Shown piece by piece: positions 13,837-27,046 of a stretch of DNA of 64,000 bases; the first letter of the stretch is position 1, and each line of letters opens with the position of its first letter. Origin of the DNA: Anaspis maculata (lineage: Eukaryota > Arthropoda > Insecta > Coleoptera > Scraptiidae); NCBI GenBank assembly GCA_949128115.1, contig OX421964.1, positions 47,904,601 to 47,968,600 of the forward strand, written 5' to 3'. The notes under the pieces were generated by a model, which ran no database searches, had not been told where the DNA came from, and was given only the letters and a program-made list of their open reading frames with translations. The position numbers were made by a program, and so were the translations under genes.

Positions 13837-13982
13837 GGAGTTTGCGTGCACACGTCTGTACGACGTAACGTAACTTCCAACGGGAAATTGACGAGTGTGT
13901 TATTTGGGATTTCTTAGTCACAGGGGAATTTTCACGTTCTACGTTGCGTTACGTCGTACGTTGCGTGGAATCGCAAACTCCT
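13837..13982. repeat. Short snap-back element (about 146 bp)
   Basis: ggagtttgcg at the left pairs with cgcaaactcc at the right, and the internal gtacgacgtaacgtaac pairs with gttgcgttacgtcgtac. Typical of small non-autonomous inverted-repeat elements. Confidence 0.7.
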
Positions 13983-13999
13983 TTATGTTAATTTTTTGA

Positions 14000-14360
14000 T
14001 CACTCAACCAAATAGTAGCATGAATATAACGAATGACATCATTGATTCAATGAATAAGTTCTTCAAAATCGGTCCAGTGAACCAATTCATTGCCGGAATG
14101 AACGTTACAACATTAAATGATGAACTTTTCTTGAGGGATTACTTGGATTCATTATATCTATGAAAGGTGTGCTTGATACTCTTTTCATTGAATCAATGCA
14201 ACTGTTCATAACGGCAATGTTGAAGTTACATAAACTGACGTTGAAAATTCATTGATTCCATGATCATCTATACATTCCATCGATGAACCCTGGTCATAAC
14301 CGTAATGAACAGCCGGTCATTGATTTTATGAATAAAATCCTTGAATAATGATACCTGTTT
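14000..14360. repeat. CATTGA/TCAATG-rich degenerate repeat block, left
   Basis: The sequence is dominated by variants of ttcattgattcaatgaa. A similar block lies at 16079-16460. No fixed period was obvious by eye. Confidence 0.45.
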
Positions 14361-14379
14361 TTGGTTTGATGAATAGGTT

Positions 14380-14848
14380 CATGAATAAATTAATTTAGTT
14401 AATCGATCTAGGGGTTATTTGTAGGCAAAATATGAAGAATGTAGATAAATCTATTCCCTTGCGTTATTTTTCAAAATAGAAATTTCGAATTTGGCATGCG
14501 ATTTCCTGATGGATACATCTAGACGACACCCTTAGTTCCATCAAAAACTTAACACTGTGTTAAATTTTAACATTGAATCAGATTTAAGTATACTGGTGAA
14601 ATTGACTCAAAATTGAGTTAAGTCCGCCATCATGGTTAAATTTGAACTATTGTTAAATTCAACACAACAATATCAAGTTTTTGGCGGGACTAAGGGTGTC
14701 TTCTGGATGTATCTATCAGGAAGTCGCCTGATGCCAAATTTGAAATTTCTATTTCGGAAAATAGAGCGAGGAAATAGGCTTACTCTACTTTCTTCATATT
14801 TTGCCTACTAATAAACTCCTTAATCGAATAAATAAATTAATTATTCTA
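14380..14848. repeat. Foldback element, about 0.47 kb
   Basis: The left arm (taaattaatttagttaatcg, then gtaggcaaaatatgaagaa, tttcctgatggatacatct and gacacccttagt) is mirrored on the right (actaagggtgtc, gatgtatctatcaggaa, ttcttcatattttgcctac, then the taatcg end). The centre contains degenerate gttaaatt/aatttaac units near 14555-14660. Confidence 0.75.
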
Positions 14849-14849
14849 C

Positions 14850-16078
14850 AAACCTATTTGTTAGGCATATAGTTACATATAATAATAAATACACGTAGGT
14901 ACCAAGCTATAATAATAGGTACAAACTCTTTCCTCACATTTTTAATGTTTCAAAGAATTACATAGAATATGAGCTTAAAAGAACAAACTAACTGATTTTG
15001 TGAAAAAATCTCAGTAAAGGACCAGAACAAAATAGAAGAAAATACAAAAGCTTTTCCCTATACTGGCGTCCCAGTTCGATAGAAACTGTCTCCCGTCGTG
15101 TAGATGGCATCATAATCCATGTCAATCTAAAAACAGAACAAAGAATATCAATTAGGTTTTGCGCGTTTATACGTTTTCTGAAAATGGAAGTGATACTTGG
15201 GTATGAAAATTTCGCTGTTTCTGATTATAAAAATAGACTTTAGGTACACGCTAGGTGTCTAAGAATGATAAATATTTTATTACCACATGGGTACCTACCA
15301 GTTTGTATCTAGTATGCGTTTGATGAAAAGGCCATCTGTTAAAGATTTGCGCCCTTGTGTTCATTTTCCTGATCTCATCTATGCGAAATTGTCAGCACGC
15401 CTTCCAGTACCTAACTATCAAGCTTATTGGTTGGCCAGCTTATAGAGTTTTGAAGACCTGGTAGCAATTCGGCGTCTTCATCTGGAACTGGAAAAAGAAA
15501 TTATTATTATTTATTACCGGAATGGAAGTGAACATTGTAACCATACCAAATATTTTTTCTGGTCAAGAAAACTTCTTGGATGTTTGTTTCGATTTTGGCA
15601 CCTCAACTCAATATGCTTCTCTACGGGTTTTTTGAAAATACTTTCCAAGTTACAGTATTTCACATACAACTTCCCTCCTTTGCTCGTTCGCTGTAGTATT
15701 CCTAAAAAGACAAAATACATGAATAATTATGTAAATGGACTCAGAGTGCAAAATTTACCAGTTTTTCAGTAGGAAACTTCCCCTTGCCAAGCTTTTTGCA
15801 GAGTTCTATTGATGTATCGAACCCAAATTCGACTGTGCAATAATCAGACTCTTGAATTCGTTGGTGAATATAACGGTGAACAAAATAGGGCTACCTACCT
15901 TATCGAAACAAAGAAATCAGCAACCAACACGTTTCAACAGTTCTAGTATGTGTAGCCATGCACTTCGCTCGGGACAGAACAACGGTTGATGCAGAAAACA
16001 ACTTATGAAAATGGGGAAAGTGGTGCGTTCTGCACCGTGCGCATGCGCTTCAAAGATTCGATACATTAGTATAATGTA
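14850..16078. other. No recognisable feature
   Basis: AT-rich unique-looking sequence with short frames only. Confidence 0.4.
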
Positions 16079-16460
16079 TGTTTCATTGTATTGATGCCGA
16101 ATCATCACTCAATGAAATTGTTCATTATTATAGTGAACATTGATTCAGAATCACGGATTGGATCAATGTATCAAATCATTATTACTATGTATTGCGATGT
16201 CAATGAATCTCATCATTGAAAATTCGGTATGATTGTCATTTTATCAATGAATGTTGTTCTTGATATAAATGAACTTTTCAGCATAATTTAATGAATGCCG
16301 CATTCATTGTTTAATGAGGCTCCGTACATTGTATACATGATCATTGGTTATAAACGAATGATTTATCACACTTCACTTTACATAACATACATGAAAATTT
16401 CATTGAAATAATGAAAGTGAAGTCGATGAAAGCTGTTCATTGAAGCTATGATCAATAATT
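16079..16460. repeat. CATTGA/TCAATG-rich degenerate repeat block, right
   Basis: Same motif style as 14000-14360 (repeated attcattga / tcaatgaa), with no clear tandem period. Immediately to the right (16476-16530), gtgtgtcttattcgcacg followed by gtgatctttagctagtttc resembles part of the LTR-like segment near 48041-48093. Confidence 0.45.
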
Positions 16461-16529
16461 TTTTGAGTGCAATTGTGTGTCTTATTCGCACGTTGTGATC
16501 TTTAGCTAGTTTCATAACGTGATATTGAT

Positions 16530-19500
16530 ATTATGATTATTGTTGTTGTTATAATTATTATATCGAGGTAGTTGCTTTGAACATTGAAGAAAAAATTTGT
16601 CTAGCTATAGCTAGCTGCACTTCCTATAAGCAATTCTTGAAGCTTTCCTGAAGCACGCTATAAGTAGGTACTACTCGTAATACCTGCACGGTGATTTATT
16701 TACACCTCCATTTACCATTTCTGATACTCACCTACCTCGTTACTTCAATACTTTCAATAGTTGATCGAACTGAATCGGTTACTATCACTCACTTCTAATA
16801 AGGAGATCGATAATTGAAATAAAGAGATAGTTGAAAGACTTAACAATGAATTTCCGCTTAAATATAGTTTCAAACGCAGTTAGATAAAAAGACCACAACG
16901 ATAACAGCAACATTAGGATTAGGTGTTGAAACTCTTTGTCACACAGTACCTACCTCAAGTCACATGAAACATCAACATTTCTATCGTTTAAATAGTAATT
17001 TATTATACCGCGCATCAGCTTTTCTAAATACGCTAAACTGGAACAACTGGACCAACCTTTCTTCCAAATCGAAATTATACTACCTACTTGCTTTGGTGAA
17101 TAATTTCAGCTCTTGAACTTTACCTATCATGCTCAGGCATAGGCAAGCACACAATGGTTTTTGTCGGTATATCAAACTATACTCAGCTCTTCTTATAATT
17201 TCTCTTTGTGAAAAATACAAGCAAGCATTTCTTCAGGATGAGCTTCACAATCCTCACACTGTGAGCAAATTATTTTTTCCATTACGATTATTTCCAATAT
17301 GAATGGCACTACTGGCGGACTGTTGTGTTTCTTTACTATGGAAGTATATATTACCTTTACTATAGCATGGCAATTCTAAATGGACAACGCGTTTTGTGTC
17401 CGCGAACGGACAACAATGAAACCGCTGATAATTGGGTTGAGGTCGAGGCAAAGAAGCGAAAAATCATCGTTGCCGGCTTTTGTATAATACCAAAATGAAT
17501 TTACTCTCGTTTCAGGCGACCGTGCATAATTTCCTGCGGTTATGCTTCAATAATATGCTCAATATAATATAAAGAGAGAGTCTCTTCTTATTCTTTAACG
17601 ACCAATGTGTGTGCCTGTATGCGTATGTCTGCAAGCAAAATTTCTTAACACGGCGGCGGCTCAAGAGACTTTCATGCAGATTTACGAGCGCGACTATTAA
17701 TAAAGCGAACGAGAGCATTGATTTAATACCGGGTGAATAAAAAACACAGAGATTGATGTCTATTTGTCTAACTATTTTTTTTTTTATTGAAAAAGCTTTG
17801 TACCACGAAAATAGAAGATATACCCATCATAGTCAAAATAACAATAACCTGTGATCGTTTATATTGCTTGCCATCGGTTTATGGCTTTTTTGACTTACAT
17901 TCGAAAGTATCAAAAGCAAAATAACGTTGAACACGGCATGTAAAATCAAAAAGGTCCAATTATTGTTTCGTTATCAACCTTATCCCGGTTTGCAAGTGCC
18001 ATAAGCATCAGACTTGGATTTTGTCGAGATCCTGATGCTTCTGCGCTAGAATATAATACTTATAATCAAATCATCAGACTAGGAGTTTGCATGAACTTGT
18101 GGAAGAATGGGAGCCAAAGCTGATAGCCAAACAAACAATTCTTCTGCCCACGAGATCTCACGAAGTCGCGAAGCTTCAGGCCGGGCAGATGAGTAGGTAT
18201 AAGCAAATGAGCAGCGCAATCATAAATAAAAAATAATAGCACTAAATTAGGAAAGAATTCCGAATATTTCCGCGTAAAAAATACTGAAAAATCAATTGCC
18301 TAATTCAAACTCCTGCCGCTGCGTTTAAAAAGCAATTCCTAGGCTTCTACACTGCTGAAATGACGTGAAATCTATATTTCGCATTATTGGTGGTCGATAA
18401 CCCAAGCTTTAATAACACTTATATCCTACGCACGAATGCTATCAGAGGATCCAACTGGCGGGATCGGTCTCGGGGATTGTCTACGTCATAAAAATTTGGT
18501 GAAAAATCCCCAATTTTGTCATAAGTTCAAGTATGGCTTGAAATATCGAAAAAATCAGATCAATCGAAATAAAAAAAAACCTGAACTGGCCACATAATGG
18601 GGTCTTATTCAAGATCACAAAATAGGATTTTACTGGCGTAAGTTGACGTCTGAGTGAATAAAATCAACCACTCTCCAGCTGAAGAAATATCCAAAAAATA
18701 TTCGGCGCCGAGAAAAGAAAAAGAACTCAGCTTATCACATTCCATTAGTTCAAATCGATTAAATGAATAAACGCGCCAAAAACAGTACCGGATTGCCACA
18801 TGAACGTCAGGGAACAGTCAACATGTGCCAATAAACCTCTCTATTTGCTGTTTGGTGTTGGTGAAACGATGGCTGCTGCATGAGGGAAATGTGAAGAATC
18901 GGGTTTGAGAGAATAAAGTCTCAGAGATTGTGTTGCGGACGTGGTCTATAATTTCTGTCGGAGAAACGCCGATTATTTGCAAACTTATGTCAGGTTTCCG
19001 ATTGAGTCAGCTTGACGCTGGCAAGAAGAATTCTTTTGCCCAAGCTGTAAAACGAACACTAGCTCAAATATTCGATATTTCACCTAGGTAAATACATTGG
19101 AATGATCTCTGTCTGCAGCAAGTTTTTTGAATCATCGTCCTTCTGTTGGCGTGAAACACTTTGCCTTGTAGCTACTGACCATAAAGCTTCGTCCATAATG
19201 GACGATAACTTCAACTTATTACCGTAAAACTTCAACATTTGAAAATCAGCTTGGATGTCAACTTAAGCCCAGGATTCAAGTTCAATATCCTAGGTTAAGG
19301 AACTAATATACTAGCTAATGCTATGTAAAGCAAAATATCACTATTACTGACGTATTAACTGTAATTAAACGTTAACGTCAGTGGCAAGCTTTTCTGTCCA
19401 GTAAAATAAAACAGTGCCTAACATGTGATTCCATCATTATTAGGACGGTGGATATTGAACTAATGGTTTGTGGAGAGGTTCCCGAGCACCTATAACATAA

Positions 19501-20490
19501 ATATCAAAGAGCAGTATACCTGCTACTATACTATACCAGCACTATCACCCCCGCAAATTTTGATCTGTGTATTATAGACCGTGCTGTTAAGTTTACCTCT
19601 TCCATTTTACGGCTCAGGCTTGCGGCTAAATATACCATTGTGAACAAAACTTGAGCCTTATTTTATTCAGCCACCTAATTTCGTATAAGTTGCGATCTGG
19701 GAAAGCGCCGGTATTTCTTAGAGACGGAGATGTTGGGGCAACACTTGAAAATACATCACTTGGACGACACTTCCACATGAGAACTGAGAAGAACAGGGGA
19801 GACACACACACAGATTTGAACGGAGATGTCGTTTTAACATAACCATGAGAAGTAAATAGAACTGACACAGCAACCCTCTAGCAATGGTTTCCGGTTCCAA
19901 GCAGCAAATTTGCCAGATTTATAGTGAACTGTCACCACAAATAAGAAAATAAACTGTTTCCTGCTGATATATGAATTTCACAATTTACAAATAGATGTTG
20001 CATTGTGTTGTTTTGCCTTTTCGTGATTTTTATTCATAACTATAGTAAATATCCATGAACTGTAGACTGCCTAGGAGACACAACCTGAGATCAACGGTCA
20101 ATGCATATGCGCAGAGCAGGTTTAATACGTCGTGAGTCTTCCAATTTGAACTCCAGCCGTACCCGCCCAAATGTTCAACTTTTTTCTTTAAAAAAAAGGG
20201 CTTTTGGGACGAAATATTTCCAATCCTGTAGTGACCTCAGCTTATACTTCGGTTCGCACAAATAAAAAACAAAGTGGTTTGAGACTCCAGTGTTGCCTCT
20301 AGATGCTTTCTGCAACTGCATATTAAAAACAAGAGCTGTCAACAACTCTCAGCCAGATGATTGACAGTGATTTTTGTGTTGTTTTTACTTTCCTCTCTAA
20401 CAGGACTTGGTAAAATATATCTCTTGTTCTTACTAAGTACCTAGTCGTCTACGACTCAATTATAATCGCATTTTTTCTATTTAATTGCAG
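16530..20490. other. Upstream of the first coding exon; promoter and non-coding first exon not identified
   Basis: The acceptor at 20490 implies an upstream leader exon and a transcription start, but I see no TATA or initiator pattern or donor that stands out from background. No repeats are obvious. The 19626-19900 frames on both strands overlap each other and look like chance. Confidence 0.4.
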
Positions 20491-20505
20491 GATGTTAATT
20501 GAAAA
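20491..20505 (+). other. STOX1: 5' UTR start of the first coding exon of the storkhead-box gene
   Basis: A good 3' splice acceptor (pyrimidine-rich run followed by ttaattgcag) ends at 20490, so the exon with the start codon is spliced to an upstream non-coding exon that I could not locate. The 15-nt leader contains an ATG at 20492 that opens a five-codon reading frame and stops with TGA at 20507-20509, overlapping the main ATG by an ATGA. If this acceptor is used, that small frame is present in the mRNA and could lower or re-route initiation. Confidence 0.6.
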
Positions 20506-20655
20506 ATGAATGCGGCGACTGCGAAAGGCAACACCAGCGGAAACAAGTGTCGTGTGATATTACACCAATGTTTGGCGATAGTCGTGAGGAAGGAAGGCTG
20601 TCGAGGTGACCCCGGCGATTTCTGGATGTACGAGAATGGATATTTGCTCTTTCAG
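20506..20655 (+). CDS. STOX1: Storkhead-box protein, coding exon 1 (residues 1-50)
   Basis: First coding exon of a storkhead-box winged-helix protein (STOX1/STOX2 in vertebrates, knockout in Drosophila), a nuclear DNA-binding regulator by family knowledge. It starts at the first in-frame ATG after the acceptor at 20490 and ends at a consensus donor (cag|gtaaat) in phase 0. The block around CLAIVVRK and the following FWMYENGYLLFQ matches the N-terminal part of the STOX family, where a short hydrophobic block precedes an aromatic-rich segment. The next exon is 26.8 kb downstream, giving a very long first coding intron packed with transposable elements. The six exons in phase give 846 residues, against roughly 920-990 for human STOX2 and STOX1. 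Start choice is moderately certain; a short upstream ATG overlaps it. Confidence 0.8.
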
Positions 20656-21649
20656 GTAAATATTGAAACACCGTTGATGGGCTCTCGGTACTGATGCCAC
20701 CCATAAATGGTAAACAGTTTTCATTGAGCGATCGTCGTGATGAATATTTGTGTGCTTGATGCTTATGCTTTCTGGTTGTTTGCACATCCGGATTATAATA
20801 AATTGTCATCATCATCCCAGGTCAGTAACGATCGGCGCGGATTTCATTATCAAAGGGGAAGTATCAACCGGCCGAGTATGAAGAGAAGGTGTAGAATTAC
20901 ACGCTGTTGGCTTGTTAGTCGTAAGAATGTGGGACTTGTACTTAAGGTGCACAACATAAAAAGCGCTTTATGTTGATCAGGAAACGATCTGCAATCTGCA
21001 TCATACCGATATAGCGATTGACCTTTGAATTTTGATCTAGACCCGTTCTAGGACCAATTGAACTCATCTTCATCTGCCGGGCAAATGAGTTCCTCAACAA
21101 AGGGGTTCTATAGATTATTGTATATAAGTTTAGACAAAAACAAGCAAGAGCTGAACGAAAAATCAGTTTTATATACAGGTATCCCGAAAATATACCGACA
21201 ACGTTCTAGGGCAGCTTCCTCTCATCAAAACAAGAAAAAAATTTCCCATGGACATGGGTTAAGGAACGCTTTCTAAGGGAGCTACAGGCCCAGCTACAGG
21301 CCCCTGACGGTGGGACCCTGAATATGGTCTTTATTCAATATCTCCGAAACCGTTCAAGGGAAGGACATGAAAAGGGGTATTTAGGGTTATCATTTCGAAT
21401 ATTTCTGGGACATCCCGTATTTATACAGGGCGATTCTGTTTTATCTTTGATAACTGAGGATAACTTTGATGAAATTTATGACATACCTATGACATGACAT
21501 CACTCATACATATCATATCGCAATCGCTCTAGAATGTTCTAGCAGATATTTCAAAAAAGTCCTCGAAGGCTCTAGTGTAGTCTAATCGGAAAAGCTTTGA
21601 AAAGATCTATTGAAGTAACATCGGGAATTTTCCGGCATCCGGCAATTTA

Positions 21650-22400
21650 TCGATGCTACCCATACATGGTGATTCAGGAACACTCTGTCAAACGAAGAAC
21701 GAAGCCCCTAGATTCCTTGACTCAAATGATGACGATGATGCTAATTTTCCCTACCCAACTCGTACCATCACAGAGATACAGCTGTTCAAATTTGACTAGC
21801 CGAGAACAATTTTCAATTTTAATCCCAAGAACCATTTGAGCTAAAAATTGTTCTTGCCTAGTCAACTTTGAAGGGCTGTATCTCCGTAACGGTATTCGCT
21901 CCGCGTGCACGACGCCAGCGTCACCTAGCGTACGCAACTTTGTAGGCGCAAAACGTCACTCATGTCATAAATTACAGATGGCTGAACTGTCATAAATGAT
22001 AGATTGCTGGCCTGAAATATCAATATTTTGTGGTTAAGTGCTTTGTCAACATAGACTTTGTCATTGACAAATTGTCAGTCAACCACGTGGCATCTGTTGT
22101 GACCATGTTGTGACCCATGATGGTTGTCAATTATTTCCACTGTCAGATTGACATCACAGCGTAAAACGCTGCATCAGAAAATTGACAGCCTAATCACGCA
22201 GCGCCGAGCCATCAATGTTGCTTTTTTTGTCCACATAAGTAAAGCGCTGTGATCGGTTTCGTTACCTTCACTCTGTACTTTGCAAGGGGCGAATAAGTTG
22301 AGTCAAGGAAAAACCGTCAATCGTCATCTCTTGAGTCAAGGAATCTATAGGGTTTACTTTCGGCAGAGTGTTCCTGATTGAATCACCCTGGTATGCAGCC
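21650..22400. repeat. Foldback element with an inner hairpin
   Basis: Outer arms: gattcaggaacactctg (21670), gattccttgactcaaatgat (21712) and following sequence pair with ttgagtcaaggaatct (22332) and cagagtgttcctgattgaatc (22364). An inner inverted repeat (about 21765-21893) pairs gagatacagctgttcaaatt with aactttgaagggctgtatctc, and gagaacaattttcaa with attgttcttgcc. Confidence 0.7.
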
Positions 22401-22489
22401 CTTCTACAATTTTGGATGGTGTGTGGCTTATCCTGAATCACCCTGGTATGCAGCCCTTCTACAATTTTGGATGGTGTGTGGCTTATCCT
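22380..22489 (+). repeat. Perfect tandem duplication of 55 bp
   Basis: The 55-bp unit starting gaatcaccctggtatgcagc (22380-22434) is repeated exactly at 22435-22489. It sits at the right edge of the foldback. Two identical copies imply a recent duplication or an assembly duplication. Confidence 0.9.
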
Positions 22490-22959
22490 CGCGTCGAAGT
22501 CTCCGCTTCACCGATTGCGCCAAGTTTTCAGAGTTTCTTTGTTTGAAAGAACTGGAAGAATCTCATCCTTTGATGTTTCTTCGTGGAGAATAGTGTGAAA
22601 TGTAATTTCAAGTGGTCAGGTCAGGCCAGGTCAAGTCAGGTGCCGATTTTGAAAATGGGTCTACACGACGCTCAATCCAATATACTTTCGATATCAGTTG
22701 TTTTTCGAAATAAGTGAATCCCCGAGCAGGAATGAATTTTACAGTGGAATCCTGCATCAAAAGCGAGTCGTCCTGATCAAATACGGGCGAGAGGCCCTTT
22801 CGGGTGGCAACAGCTAGGAGAAAGATTGAAAATTCATAACGGTCGACTGTAAAATGGTGGAGAATTGCAACTTCAGACTTAATTTGACTCTTTTGTTGTG
22901 TTGCTCCTTAGCAAATTTGGTCCCAATCCATTGAATAGATTTTCAATAATAAAATGGTA

Positions 22960-23345
22960 AAGTTTCGAGCTTTGACATTTTTTATTAATGACTGACAGAT
23001 AGGGCAATATTTTCAACTGCTCTGAATGAAGTTTTTTATGGGCTTTCAAACGGCATATTGCAAGTCAAGTTCCGTGAGATATAGCTTCTGTCATTTTTTG
23101 ATAGTGACACTTCCGTTAGACAGATAACAGCCAAAAACTGATAATCGATGAAACCATGTCTGTGTACCAGATTTCAAGTCGATTGGATAGACGTTGCGGC
23201 TGTTATCGTGGAAGGTTACGCAGGCAAACATACAAACATACACGCACATACACACATACCTACAGACAGAGATCATTCTGGAAATGGTCTCAAGCGTCAT
23301 ATAGGGGACCTCAAAACGGATATGATATATCCGTCGAAGTCTCGA
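22960..23345. repeat. Dispersed repeat family A, copy 2
   Basis: Shares the block order of the copy at 1430-1790 (gggctttcaaac..., gtgagatatagcttctgtca, agtgacacttcc). Its right half (ccttccacgataac on the complement, ACATACA repeat, ggaaatggtctcaagcg, ggatatgatatatccgtc) matches 59860-60060 in inverse orientation. Confidence 0.6.
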
Positions 23346-23947
23346 AAAAAAATTTAGCACGTCCACAATACTTCCGCTCTTCGTTGGGTGGTGGGTCGAG
23401 GAAGTAGAATGGAGAACTTCGCGGCCATATGTACTTCCCCAGCCTTAGCGAGGGCCACTAGTGCCGCCACAGTAGACATCCTGCTAAGAAAGTCGGAAAG
23501 AATTCATCTGAAAGCTTACGAGGGTATATCTACAAAAATGCAAAAGTATTCAAAGAGTACTCGGGCGCAAAACTAGTAGATTTTGACCCGCGGTCTAAAT
23601 GAGCTACTCTACGACGAAAATGAGGGCAAAAACGACTCATTCACACTTGGTCGTGTAAAAAAGATATGTTTAACATGAATGTCCTGTTAGATACGGGAAT
23701 AAAATTTTAATGGAATTGAACATGTTGATCTGTTGTCTCCACCACGCTCTTTAGCTACAGTTTGAGGCGAAGACAATTTAGTATAGTGAAAAAGTGATGA
23801 ACCGCGGAAGTCGTAAAAATATTTGATGCACGATCTGTACACCAAACTTAATTATTATATCTCATACACTATGACTAACTTAAATGGACACTGTCTAATT
23901 ATCGGAAAAGTGAACATCAGGTAGGTACATCTCTATACGTTCTAATA

Positions 23948-24072
23948 GCTGTATTACACCACACAATTTCTTGAACAATCTGCCAGAATAGTGTCAAAAA
24001 ACAATGAACTTGATTGTTGATTTGACAGATGGTTCAAGAAATTGTACAAGAAATTGTTCGGTGCAATACAGC
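23948..24072. mobile_element. MITE family B, copy 1 (125 bp) flanked by TA
   Basis: Terminal inverted repeats GCTGTATTACAC / GTGCAATACAGC, subterminal caatttcttg / caagaaattg, and TA on both sides (23946-47 and 24073-74), as for Tc1/mariner-type target duplications. A second copy is at 34578-34717 with the same internal atagtgtcaaaaaac and cttgattgtt blocks. Confidence 0.85.
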
Positions 24073-25577
24073 TATAAGAGAGTAAATCGTTGCAGCAGGA
24101 AACGTAGCTACTCACACTCAGCCCGTTTTTTTTTTCAGAACAGTGCACAGAATTTCTTTTTATTCTGGTGTAGGTGAGGGTTTCAATTTTCATAGGTATA
24201 TCCAACGACTTTCACCTCTATTGCAAGCAATATACCTAACTCAAACTTATTCGCTTCTGTGACGCTAATGTGACACCTGATATAATAATTGAAATTATTA
24301 TTATTCTTCTCTATAGTTATTCGCACAATAATTGTGGGATTATTACTTTTTAATTACTGGTGTGGAGTGGCCTTTAGCTCAACCGCAAAATAAGTTAATT
24401 CCATCAAAAACAAATTAAGACGCCACTAAATTATTGAGACTTCAATGAGCACGAAGACGCGGAACCTTGTTTAATTTATTTTGATACAAACCTGCTGAGA
24501 TTAATTGAACGGAAAAAGCGAATTTCTGTGGGGTCCACACTTTGTAAGCTGCGTGAAAAACAGATGATCGAATCAACGTAATTTTCTGTAGTTGTTCTGC
24601 ATTTGATTATACTCTGTGTGCGGTTGATTCACGAAGCATAGCAAACCGCATCATATTCGTAAGCGCTCACGAATCGAGAAACATTTCCTGTAGTACGCGA
24701 CTTAACTTTAAATATACAGGAAATACAGGGTGGATGCGCGACGTGATAAACTGTAAATTTTATTGGTTGAGTCTTCTGAAATTTCATCAGAGAAAAACAA
24801 GGAAGTAGTAAACCAAATAGTTAGGTTTACTTATCATAACAATTTTCTAGTGTTTTTAATGATTGGTAGAGCCATAGTTAGCGAGTCTCCTAAATTTCAT
24901 AATGGTCCTTCGGAAACATTTGAAAGACCATAGAGCAAAACCTGAGTGTTTACTCCGTTATCTGCCATCAAAGCGTGAAGGTTATTTAAGCAATTTGCGA
25001 TTATAGACAAACAAGAAATCGAGATGCGGTAATTTTTAATCAAACATTGGTTTTTCAAAACCTTCAACAATAGAAATGAATGTTACTTATAAAAAACATC
25101 GTGGCGAAATTTTTGTCGAAAACTTGATACAAATCAAATGAACCCGACAGAAGCTTTTCCCAGTTGAAGTGATGACGTGGTCTCTTAAGGATAGAATAGT
25201 GTCCAGTTAGATTCCAACCTGAGGACGTCCTGTATATTTTTGGTATAATGCGAAACTGAATGAAGTGAGATGAGATAACTAAGAAAATAGGAAATGGAGC
25301 TAATGAAATCTGAAAACAGATTTATGAAAGTGTTCACGGCGTAAATCTTGAAGTTACCTACAAGTACCTACTCCGTTTCAAAATCCAAGGAAAACTGCGA
25401 CCATTTGACATTTCAGTATACACGCATTTTAATATTGAATAGAAAATAGAATTGACGGCCATGTTCACAGGTTACATCAGTTGGCTATGAAACACCTTTT
25501 CGTGCGGCCATAACCGAAAATGACAATATTCGCTCGGTGTCCTGCACTGTAATATTCAGAAAAAGATCTAGAGCGAT

Positions 25578-25693
25578 AATAGTATATTATTCAACAAGCG
25601 GGTAATGATTGCTTCTTACTCATGAGGATGCAGTTTACCGTCGTAATGCATCCGAATGCGAGTAATAGTCATTACCCGCGAGTAGAATACTAT
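25578..25693. repeat. Short snap-back element (about 115 bp)
   Basis: atagtatattattc and gcgggtaatga on the left pair with tcattacccgc and gagtagaatactat on the right; central tgcatcc repeats are also inverted. Confidence 0.7.
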
Positions 25694-26311
25694 GCTTTAT
25701 CTAGTCTTATTGAAAAATGCAGGCATGTATGAGAGTGATAATGCGTGCATTATTCAATAGATTTGATGGATAAAGTAGAAAATACACGTGAAAAATAAAC
25801 TAACCTCGCAAAATCATTCACAATTCAAGAAAAATCACGTTTTCAATGATTGCTTGAAATTTTCGGTTTGAATCGGTGGAAATTATAGATAATTACTTTG
25901 AAAATTGACATTTTAGGGTCATTTTTCTAATAGCTGTTGGTGCAATCTCAGAATGATTTTTGACGTTTTGTGGCGCGAAGGTTCAAAAGTGATTAATTTA
26001 TGCCATTTTTCGTGTTTCGTCGTCACACAAGACACTAGAGCTCAGTGATCTCGGGATTTTTGGAGGATGGCTTTCTAATTGGGGAGGGGGAGGGCGGTTT
26101 TAAGCAAGAAAATTCAAACACAGGACGCAATTTTCCAAATCGACATTTGACACACAAAAATCTGCATTTAGTAGGTATATGCCTCGTGCATGCCTTGGTG
26201 ATGAATAGCCAGAAGTACCAACTTGGAATTTATTTCAATGATTATTGCGATATGATCTTATTTATTTGTAATTTTATTGAAAGCAGCACAAAAACGGTGT
26301 ATGCTACTCGC

Positions 26312-26406
26312 GCTGAAAACGGCATAGCATAACTCTCTTACATGCAGCTCTCGGCCTAGGGCCTCGAGCTGCATTCACGTTCGTTATGCTATGCCCGATT
26401 TTCGGC
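26312..26406. repeat. Short snap-back element (about 95 bp)
   Basis: acggcatagcataac pairs with gttatgctatgcccg; the inner tgcagctctcggcctag pairs with ctagggcctcgagctgca around a GGCC centre. Confidence 0.7.
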
Positions 26407-27046
26407 TTTAGTAACATACTACACTATTTCGTGGTTCAGGTATCTATAGAAGCACTTGAAATTAGTGTTTGAGGCATCGCATCACCAATCCTTGACAGAA
26501 AAAGATCACCTTCGATGAATTTTACGATACACGAACAGGTAGGTATGGCTTTCTAGAAAGTATAAAATTTAGTTAATTTGTTGTTGAACAAGTATGAAAT
26601 TACGATATACCTATTCTTGATTCTGCGTCTTGTGGGGTATTTTCCGAATTAAGTATAGGTTTTCTAAGTAAGTTTAATGGTTTACAGGTAATAAAGACTT
26701 GGTCTAGCGACAAAAGAGCATAAAGTTATTAATTATAAACCGCGGTGTTTGCCTTGGTTGGCACGTTGGCAGGTGGTAGTTCATAAGGATGTGTTGTTAA
26801 CTGCCTTCACCTTTTAAGTAAGTGCATAGATGTTGCAAATGTTTAGGTTTTATTGAGGCTACGCTTCATAACTAAAGAAGAATGGAGCTTTAATAATAAC
26901 CGTATAGCTATACACTTACGCGGTATTATTTCCTGGATATACATCTACGGCTGATGTTATTTATTATTCATTCAGTTTTGTTTCTTTAATGGTTGCCCGC
27001 TTGTCGGAATTACATTCATTGATTGATATAATAAATAATAAAGCTC

